Assembly (NCBI GenBank): GCA_035552775.1 | Contig: DASZKW010000061.1 | Coordinates: 1 to 64,000, forward strand | Direction of reading: 5' to 3' | DNA: 64,000 nt | DNA from: DASZKW01 sp035552775 | GTDB taxonomy: Bacteria > Actinomycetota > Acidimicrobiia > Acidimicrobiales > Palsa-688 | In this document: in pieces, positions 59,110-64,000 of the stretch | Layout of the letters: each line of letters opens with the position of its first letter | Numbering within the stretch: the stretch's first letter is position 1 | Program-made: the position numbers and the translations under genes | Notes under the pieces: generated by a model | Databases searched by the model: none | What the model was told of the DNA's origin: nothing | The model's input: the letters and a program-made list of their open reading frames with translations, nothing else

Positions 59110-60038
59110 GCCGGGTTACCCTCCGGCGGGTACGGGTGAGTCGCGATCCAATGCCTCGCTATGTCGACTCTCCGGGCGAGCCACACCCGGTCGTGACCGG
59201 AGACGTACTCCAAGAACCGCTCGAGGCCGGCGCTGCGCCCCGGCCGGCCCGCCAGCCGGGTGTGCAAGCCGACCGACATCATCTTCGGCTGGCTGTTTCC
59301 CTCGTCGTAGAGCACGTCGAAGCTGTCCCGCAGGTAGGAATAGAACTCCGCGCCCGAGGCGAAACCGGCCGGGCTCACGAAGCGCATGTCGTTGGCGTCG
59401 AGGGTGTAGGGGACGACGAGGTGGGGGCGGCCCTCCACGACCGTCCAATAGGGGAGGTCGTCCGCATAGGAGTCCGAGTCGTACAGGAAACCCCCTTCCT
59501 CGACGACGAGGCGTCGCGTGTCAGGGCTCGACCTTCCCGTATACCAACCGAGCGGCCTGCACCCCACGGCTTGCTCGATAGCGCGGATCGCGAGTTGAAC
59601 GTGGGCCCGCTCGGTGTCGATGTCGACGTGCTGGTAGTCGACCCATCGGTACCCGTGCGAGCAGATCTCGTGGCCTAGCTCGGCCATCCTTCGGACCACG
59701 CCCGGCGAGCGTTGGACGGCCATACCGACGGCGAAGACGGTGAGGGGGACCTGGTGGCGGTCGAACACTCGTAGCAACCGCCACACGCCTGCCCTGCTGC
59801 CGTACTCGAACATCGACTCGACACTCGGGTGGCGTCGCCCGACCCACGGCTTTGCGCCTATCACGTCCTGGATCGCCGACTCCGATTCGGAGTCACCGTG
59901 GAGGACGTTCGTCTCGCCTCCCTCCTCCCAGTTGAGGACGAAACTGACGGCGAGCCGGGCCCCACCCGGCCATTTGGGATCCGGCGGGGTCTCACCGTAT
60001 CCCCGCAGATCGCGAGGGTACGGGTCGGGCGCGGTCAT
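59106..60038 (-). CDS. puuE: Allantoinase of the polysaccharide-deacetylase (PuuE) family
   Basis: 310 residues. YPRDLRGYGETPPDPKWPGGARLAVSFVLNWEEGGE is the hallmark start of PuuE allantoinases. VGRRHPSVESMFEYGSRAGVWRLLRVFDRHQVPLTVFAVGMAV, then GHEICSHGYRWVDY (SHGYRW motif) and GWYTGRSSPDTRRL follow; FGRDDP-type alternatives are absent. Allantoin is hydrolysed to allantoate without metal or with weak metal dependence. Its end overlaps the urate hydroxylase stop tail to tail by four bases. It follows directly the AllC-like gene. Confidence 0.95.
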   Translation of the reverse strand: MTAPDPYPRDLRGYGETPPDPKWPGGARLAVSFVLNWEEGGETNVLHGDSESESAIQDVIGAKPWVGRRHPSVESMFEYGSRAGVWRLLRVFDRHQVPLTVFAVGMAVQRSPGVVRRMAELGHEICSHGYRWVDYQHVDIDTERAHVQLAIRAIEQAVGCRPLGWYTGRSSPDTRRLVVEEGGFLYDSDSYADDLPYWTVVEGRPHLVVPYTLDANDMRFVSPAGFASGAEFYSYLRDSFDVLYDEGNSQPKMMSVGLHTRLAGRPGRSAGLERFLEYVSGHDRVWLARRVDIARHWIATHPYPPEGNPA

Positions 60039-61316
60039 CTACGCCTCCCCCCACGACAGCGACGGCGCCGACATCGGTTCGCCGACAGTCTTGTCGGCCC
60101 CGACGATGACATCCAAGAGGACCTGGGCTCCGTCGATCAGGGCCTGCGGAGCCGTGGCCTCGGCCGGGTTGTGACTCACCCCATCGATGCTCGGAACGAA
60201 GATCATGGCCATCGGACCGAGTCGGGCCAGGTGGGCGGCGTCGTGGCCGGCGCCACTCGCAATCTCGATGCAGCCCAAGCCGCGCCTGTAGGCGGATCCG
60301 ACGACAAGCGATCGCAGCTGGGGGTCCGTGAGCACCGCCCGGGTGGGTGGCGAGATGTCAAGATCGATCGTCGTCCCGGTGGCTTCGGCGATCTCTACCA
60401 GGTGCTTTTGGAGCATTTCGGTGGCGGAGTCCCCTGACGTCTCGTCGATGGATCTGATGTCGAAGCTCAGCACGACCTCGCCGGGGACGACGTTGGCTAC
60501 CCCAGGTTGGACGGCCAGCCGGCCCACGGTGGCGACGTCGGCGGGTCCCTCGGTGGCGAGGGCCTGGATCGAGATCACGGTTCGGGCCGCCGCCGCCAGC
60601 GCGTCGCGCCTGGCGGCCATGGGGGTGGTCCCCGCGTGATTGGCCTGACCGGTCACCCGGACGCCGCCGCGACGCTGCCCGGTGATTCCCGTGACCGCGC
60701 CGATGCCGACCCCGGCCCGGTCGAGAACCGGGCCCTGTTCTATGTGCAACTCCACCGTCGCCGCCACCGGGCCCGCCCACCTGGCCAGCAACACTGCGTC
60801 GGGGTCCAGGCCGGCGTCCAGGAGGCGACCGGCCAGCGTTTGGCCGTCGGGCCCCCGAATGGAAAGCTCTGAGTCCGCGAAACCCCCCGAGATTGCTCGG
60901 CTCCCGGTGAACGGTGGTGCTACGACTCCTTCCTCGTTGCTGAATGCCACCACCCGCAGGGGGTGCTCCAGCACCAGGCCCTGCTCCTCGAGGCATGCCA
61001 GGACCTCGATCCCTGCCACCACGCCGTAGGCCCCGTCGAGGTGGCCCGCGCCGATCACGGTGTCGAGATGGCTGCCGGCGACGACCGGCGCGGCGCCGGC
61101 CACGGCGCCGGCGCGCTCGGCAATGAGGTTGCCGGCGGGGTCGATATGGGTGACGGCTCGAGCGTCGGTCGCCCAGCGTTCGACCAGGGACCGGGCCCTG
61201 CGATCGTCTGCTGACCAGGCCAGGCGGGTGATGCCGGCTCCGATCGCGCCCCCGATCGACGCCAACTTTTCGATGCGATCGAGAAGGCGCCGCCCATCGA
61301 CCAGCGGCGCTACCAC
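60039..61316 (-). CDS. allC: Zn-dependent allantoate amidohydrolase-like (M20 family)
   Basis: 425 residues from a GTG. APVVAGSHLDTVIGAGHLDGAYGVVAGIEVLACLEEQG holds the His and Asp metal ligands (SHLDTV, LDGAYG). LRVVAFSNEEGVVAPPFTGSRAI has the EE pair, VELHIEQGPVLDRAGVGIGAVTGITGQRR the next His. SGAGHDAAHLARLGPMAMIFVPSIDGVSHNPAE closes with a final His. Members are allantoate amidohydrolase, ureidoglycolate hydrolase and N-carbamoyl amino-acid hydrolases. The neighbour PuuE and the adjacent stop/start (TAG, ATG) favour allantoate. Confidence 0.88.
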   Translation of the reverse strand: MVAPLVDGRRLLDRIEKLASIGGAIGAGITRLAWSADDRRARSLVERWATDARAVTHIDPAGNLIAERAGAVAGAAPVVAGSHLDTVIGAGHLDGAYGVVAGIEVLACLEEQGLVLEHPLRVVAFSNEEGVVAPPFTGSRAISGGFADSELSIRGPDGQTLAGRLLDAGLDPDAVLLARWAGPVAATVELHIEQGPVLDRAGVGIGAVTGITGQRRGGVRVTGQANHAGTTPMAARRDALAAAARTVISIQALATEGPADVATVGRLAVQPGVANVVPGEVVLSFDIRSIDETSGDSATEMLQKHLVEIAEATGTTIDLDISPPTRAVLTDPQLRSLVVGSAYRRGLGCIEIASGAGHDAAHLARLGPMAMIFVPSIDGVSHNPAEATAPQALIDGAQVLLDVIVGADKTVGEPMSAPSLSWGEA

Positions 61317-61735
61317 TGGGCCCGGCCGAGCAGCTCGCCGATGTGGGCGTTGGCGGCGAGGAACCGCTGATAGGCACGGAAACCCCCGAGCTCGGATATG
61401 TCGACGACCTTGTCCCCCACCCCCAGGCGCCGCGGCTGGAGGAGCATGGCGTTGACCGTCTCGCCGTCCCGCAACTCGACCGTGCCGAGCTCGAGTTCCT
61501 GGGGCTCGGCCGGAAGCAGCCGGTTGATCAGAACGTCGTGGGGCATGTCGTACAGCTCACCCTCGATGAAACGCCCTGCCGTGGTCACTTCCAGCAGACC
61601 GGGGAACTCATCGCGGACGGCCACGAACCGGTAGCGACAGGCCGTCTGCGCCGGCCCCAGGAAGGCGGAGCCGGCGTGGCAGCCGTGGTCCTTCTGGCCG
61701 GCCATGGCCGTGCCGTTCAAGAACATATGGGTCAC
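61310..61735 (-). CDS. Allophanate hydrolase-related, gamma-glutamylcyclotransferase-like protein
   Basis: 141 residues. MFLNGTAMAGQKDHGCHAGSAFLGPAQTACRYRFVAVRDEFPGLL and RFIEGELYDMPHDVLINRLLPAEPQELELGTVELRDGETVNAMLLQP match the C-terminal domain of AtzF-type allophanate hydrolases, which has a gamma-glutamylcyclotransferase fold, but the N-terminal amidase is missing. Stand-alone versions are common near purine and pyrimidine catabolic genes; their activity is not settled. It overlaps the AllC-like gene by seven bases and is divided from the decarboxylase by 65 bases. Confidence 0.85.
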   Translation of the reverse strand: MTHMFLNGTAMAGQKDHGCHAGSAFLGPAQTACRYRFVAVRDEFPGLLEVTTAGRFIEGELYDMPHDVLINRLLPAEPQELELGTVELRDGETVNAMLLQPRRLGVGDKVVDISELGGFRAYQRFLAANAHIGELLGRAQW

Positions 61736-61800
61736 GTCCGCATGAGGCTAGGACCCCTTGCCGGGCTGGTCAGGATCACGGTCGCGTCTTCACGCGGATT

Positions 61801-62334
61801 TTACGCGTCCTCGAGACGGCGCAGGCGGTCCCTTGCGATGGCGACCAAAGCGTCACACCCGGCCCGTAGCTCGACGGCTCGATCGCGACGGATCCGGTCT
61901 TCGATGACGACGGCGATGGCGGCGGGAGGCCGCCCGGCGATCCATTCGACGAACGGAAACCCGAAGCGCTCGGTGTAGAGGCGGTTGAGGTCGGCCAGGC
62001 GCTCCGCCAAGGCTTCGTCGAGACCTTGCCCACGCCCTTGCTCCTGCCAGGAGGTCAGGCTGGTGGCCCGCAACCTTTCCGGGGGTTTGCCGATGGGCGG
62101 ATGGGACTCGAGCAGTCGGGCCTTCTGAACGTCGCTCATGTCGTCTATCTCTGCCGCAGCCGCGTCGATCACCTCGGCCCACGACGCGAATCGGCGGCCC
62201 AGCAGGCACCCGCTCAGCATGGCGGCGTCCTCCCACAACGGGCGCAAGGCCGCGGCCAGGTGCTCTTGGTCGAGGCTCGCGAGGGCCGGCGCGGGGATCA
62301 GTGCGGTTCCGCCGGCACGACCGGTGTCAGGCAC
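61801..62334 (-). CDS. OHCU decarboxylase
   Basis: 177 residues from a GTG at 62334 overlapping the HIU hydrolase stop by eight bases. RPLWEDAAMLSGCLLGRRFASWAEVIDAA, ARLLESHPPIGK (the catalytic His in SHPP), SLTSWQEQGRGQGLDEALAERLADLNRLYTERFGFPFVEW and RPPAAIAVVIEDRIRRDRAVEL are family motifs: S/AHP.(I/L)G, EQ, FGFPF. It converts 2-oxo-4-hydroxy-4-carboxy-5-ureidoimidazoline to S-allantoin and CO2. The start further upstream adds residues that overlap the HIU hydrolase gene and is rejected. Confidence 0.92.
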   Translation of the reverse strand: MPDTGRAGGTALIPAPALASLDQEHLAAALRPLWEDAAMLSGCLLGRRFASWAEVIDAAAAEIDDMSDVQKARLLESHPPIGKPPERLRATSLTSWQEQGRGQGLDEALAERLADLNRLYTERFGFPFVEWIAGRPPAAIAVVIEDRIRRDRAVELRAGCDALVAIARDRLRRLEDA

Positions 62335-62632
62335 CGAGGTAGACGACTGCGGCGGACCCTGAAGACAAGAGAGGCACGTGGTAACGGCGATCATCGTCGA
62401 GGGTGACGGTGGCCGTCACTTCAGCGAGGAACGGTCCACCAACTGTCCACCTGATCCGGTAGCTCCCAGGGGCGAGCACGGCCAAGTGCTCCACGCGGCC
62501 GTGTTCGTCGGTAGTCGCGGTGGCGACGACGGCGCCCGACTCGTCGAAGACGGCCACGGCGATCCCGGGCCTGGGGCCGCCCGCGGCGGCGTCGAGGACG
62601 TGGGTCGAGAGGCTAGGCACCTGGTCCGCCAC
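62327..62632 (-). CDS. 5-Hydroxyisourate hydrolase (transthyretin-related) with altered C-terminus
   Basis: 101 residues from a GTG at 62632, which matches the usual start of the family; an ATG at 62698 with a better ribosome binding site would add 22 residues. VPSLSTHVLDAAAGGPRPG has His11, DEHGRVEHL has Arg46, and RRYHVPLLSS has His85. These are the catalytic triad. The normal C-terminal SPYGYSTYRGS is here SSGSAAVVYLGA, so the YRGS tetrapeptide is YLGA and the Arg is lost. It hydrolyses 5-hydroxyisourate to OHCU. Coupled to the decarboxylase. Confidence 0.88.
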   Translation of the reverse strand: MADQVPSLSTHVLDAAAGGPRPGIAVAVFDESGAVVATATTDEHGRVEHLAVLAPGSYRIRWTVGGPFLAEVTATVTLDDDRRYHVPLLSSGSAAVVYLGA

Positions 62633-62782
62633 GGTCGACGCGAAACCTAACCCGCCACAGTCGATGCGACTTTCTGCCAGCGGTCGCCACCGCGCCATTG
62701 TCGCCCCCGCCTCGCCGCGCCACAAGGTCACTTCACGGTCAGTTAACCCGTTGGAAATACCGGCGCGCGTACTGTCCACGGT

Positions 62783-63637
62783 GTGGGAGCGTCGGGAACT
62801 GGCATCAGCCTCCGACGGGTGAATGTTGGCGGCGTGTCAACTTCGTATGCTGTGGGCGGCCGGGGCCAGCCCGTGCTGTTCCTGCACGGGTGGGGATTGG
62901 GTCACCGAACGTACGCTCGACCTCTGGCGATGCTCGTCAGCCGGGGATGCCGCGTCTACGCCCCATCATTGCCAGGATTTGGTGGCAACCCACCGCTGCC
63001 CGCCGACCAGCGGACGGTGGCCGGCTACGGAGAGTGGGCGGCGCAGTTCCTCGACGCCGTGGATGTCGGCGAAGCCGTCCTCGTCGTGGGCCACTCGTTC
63101 GGCGGTGGGGTCGCCGTCACCTTGGCGCACGGGCACCCCGAGCTGGTGCGAAGCCTCGTCCTGCTCAACTCGGTGGGAGGGGGACGTTGGCAACGGGCAG
63201 CAGGGCGCCCCGGTTACCTCGGCGGCCGTCCGGTGTGGAGTTGGACGTTGCAGCTGGCACGCGAGCTCCTGCCCCCCCAGCGGGGCGTGGGTCTGATCGT
63301 CGACATGTGGTACGACGTCGCCAGCAACCTGGTTCGCAACCCGTGCGGACTGTGGGAGATCGGGCGGATGGCCGCCGGGGTAGACCTGCTTGCCGAACTG
63401 GCCGATCTGGCATCGTGGGAGATACCGATCCTTGCTCTGCGCGGTCACGCCGACGGGGTGGTACCCCGCAAGGCCTTCGAGGCGGTGTGCGCAGCCCTTG
63501 GCCGCGAGGGCAGCGTCATCCGCGGCAACCACTGCTTCTTGTTGGCCGATCCCGCATCCTTCGACGAGGTCATGGCCAACGTCCTCGCCGTCGGGTCGGG
63601 GTCGGCCACCCACCCTCTCCTCGAGGCGGTCCCATGA
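62783..63637 (+). CDS. Alpha/beta hydrolase
   Basis: 284 residues from a GTG. QPVLFLHGWGLGHRTYARPLAML is the oxyanion region (HGWG). AVLVVGHSFGGGVAVTLAHGHPELVRSLVLLNSVGGG has the nucleophile elbow GHSFGG with Ser; PILALRGHADGVVPRKAFEAV holds the acid and GNHCFLLADPASFDEVMANVL the catalytic His. The substrate is unknown; esters, lactones or epoxides are possible. It is divergent from the HIU hydrolase and overlaps the next gene by four bases. Confidence 0.88.
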   Translation: MGASGTGISLRRVNVGGVSTSYAVGGRGQPVLFLHGWGLGHRTYARPLAMLVSRGCRVYAPSLPGFGGNPPLPADQRTVAGYGEWAAQFLDAVDVGEAVLVVGHSFGGGVAVTLAHGHPELVRSLVLLNSVGGGRWQRAAGRPGYLGGRPVWSWTLQLARELLPPQRGVGLIVDMWYDVASNLVRNPCGLWEIGRMAAGVDLLAELADLASWEIPILALRGHADGVVPRKAFEAVCAALGREGSVIRGNHCFLLADPASFDEVMANVLAVGSGSATHPLLEAVP

Positions 63638-64000
63638 TGGCCAGCTCTCACGAAGTGGGCGAGGCGCTGGCCCTGACTTCGATGCCCGCGAAGACAGCCG
63701 GCCGCCTGCTGGCGGAGGCTCCAGACCTTTGGCTGATGAGTGCGCCGTCGGCGGCGCTGCTGGCGTCGGACCTCGCCCTGTGCCACCCCGTCCTCGCCCG
63801 CCGGGAGGTAAGGGCGCGGGCGGTGCCGGTTGACTACTTGGGCTCGTGGCGCATAACCGTCGCCGCTGCTGACCGTCCCGGCCTGTTGGCCGACACCGCT
63901 GCGGTGATGGCCGCCGAGCGCCTGGGTGTACGGGCTGCCTCGGCGGTCACGTTCAGCCGCGGCCTCGCCCTTCACTCACTCACCGTGGAGGCGCCGCCCC
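63634..64000 (+). CDS. ACT-domain protein, N-terminal part (cut by window edge)
   Basis: About 122 residues are visible. MMASSHEVGEALALTSMPAKTAGRLLAEAPDLWLMSAPSAALLASDLALCHPVLARREV precedes RITVAAADRPGLLADTAAVMAAERLGVRAASAVTFSRGLALHSLTVE, an ACT domain similar to those in GlnD or amino-acid-binding regulators (DRPGLLA pattern). A GlnD-type fragment or an amino-acid-sensing regulator is possible; the rest lies outside the window. It is translationally coupled to the hydrolase. Confidence 0.7.
   Translation, partial: MMASSHEVGEALALTSMPAKTAGRLLAEAPDLWLMSAPSAALLASDLALCHPVLARREVRARAVPVDYLGSWRITVAAADRPGLLADTAAVMAAERLGVRAASAVTFSRGLALHSLTVEAPP

Overview
The window is GC-rich throughout, uses GTG starts very often, packs genes into ATGA/GTGA-coupled operons, and encodes NlpC/P60 proteins with GYW..DGG.F.FGDA repeats, Kelch-type secreted propellers, Tat-exported proteins and at least one apparently leaderless promoter. 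This points to a high-GC actinobacterium, most likely of the class Acidimicrobiia. That assignment is an inference from gene content; no rRNA or tRNA gene is present to confirm it.

Region 1 (1-32,700) is a large surface-polysaccharide locus. A leftward operon holds a sugar epimerase (cut by the left edge), two PqqD-like proteins, a nucleotidyltransferase, a membrane protein fused to an HPr-kinase-like ATPase, a protein that looks like a P-loop-less relative of that kinase, a Wzz/BY-kinase chain-length protein and two glycosyltransferases. A rightward operon follows: FkbM methyltransferase, ABC exporter (Wzm/Wzt with a C-terminal cargo domain) and three further glycosyltransferases. A second leftward set holds glycosyltransferases (one a tandem double enzyme), an acyltransferase, a second FkbM methyltransferase, a Kelch/PQQ-like propeller protein and an Sfp-type phosphopantetheinyl transferase. 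The locus ends with a PglF-PglE-PglD-PglC set that would make UDP-di-N-acetylbacillosamine and load it on undecaprenyl phosphate. Together these could initiate, assemble, decorate and export a glycan.

Region 2 (32,700-45,700) holds single genes: a Cys-rich Tat substrate, an NlpC/P60 hydrolase, a DoxX-like protein with a histone-H1-like Lys/Ala tail, an AAA ATPase behind a palindrome-bearing leaderless promoter, an FAH-family enzyme, a NiCoT nickel/cobalt transporter, a TMEM165/GDT1-type transporter, a PhoU and phosphate-symporter divergent pair with a PHO-box-like repeat, an HNH-like anchored protein, an S4 RNA-binding protein, a methyltransferase and a LexA-fold regulator.

Region 3 (45,900-62,700) is a purine-salvage-to-allantoate catabolic cluster. 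It contains adenine deaminase, an 8-oxoguanine/guanine deaminase-like amidohydrolase, three-subunit xanthine dehydrogenase, HpxO-type FAD urate hydroxylase, HIU hydrolase, OHCU decarboxylase, PuuE allantoinase and an AllC-like amidohydrolase. It also has an NMT1/THI5-type ABC importer with a fused double permease, a PhyH-family dioxygenase, an allophanate-hydrolase-related small protein and the decayed 3' end of an adenosine deaminase. The pathway can be followed from adenine, hypoxanthine or guanine derivatives to allantoate and beyond. The right edge holds an alpha/beta hydrolase and a truncated ACT-domain protein.

The most unusual features are the PqqD/HprK-like/nucleotidyltransferase module inside the glycan operon, the purine cluster with its adenosine deaminase remnant and operator-like palindrome, and the histone-like DoxX tail.
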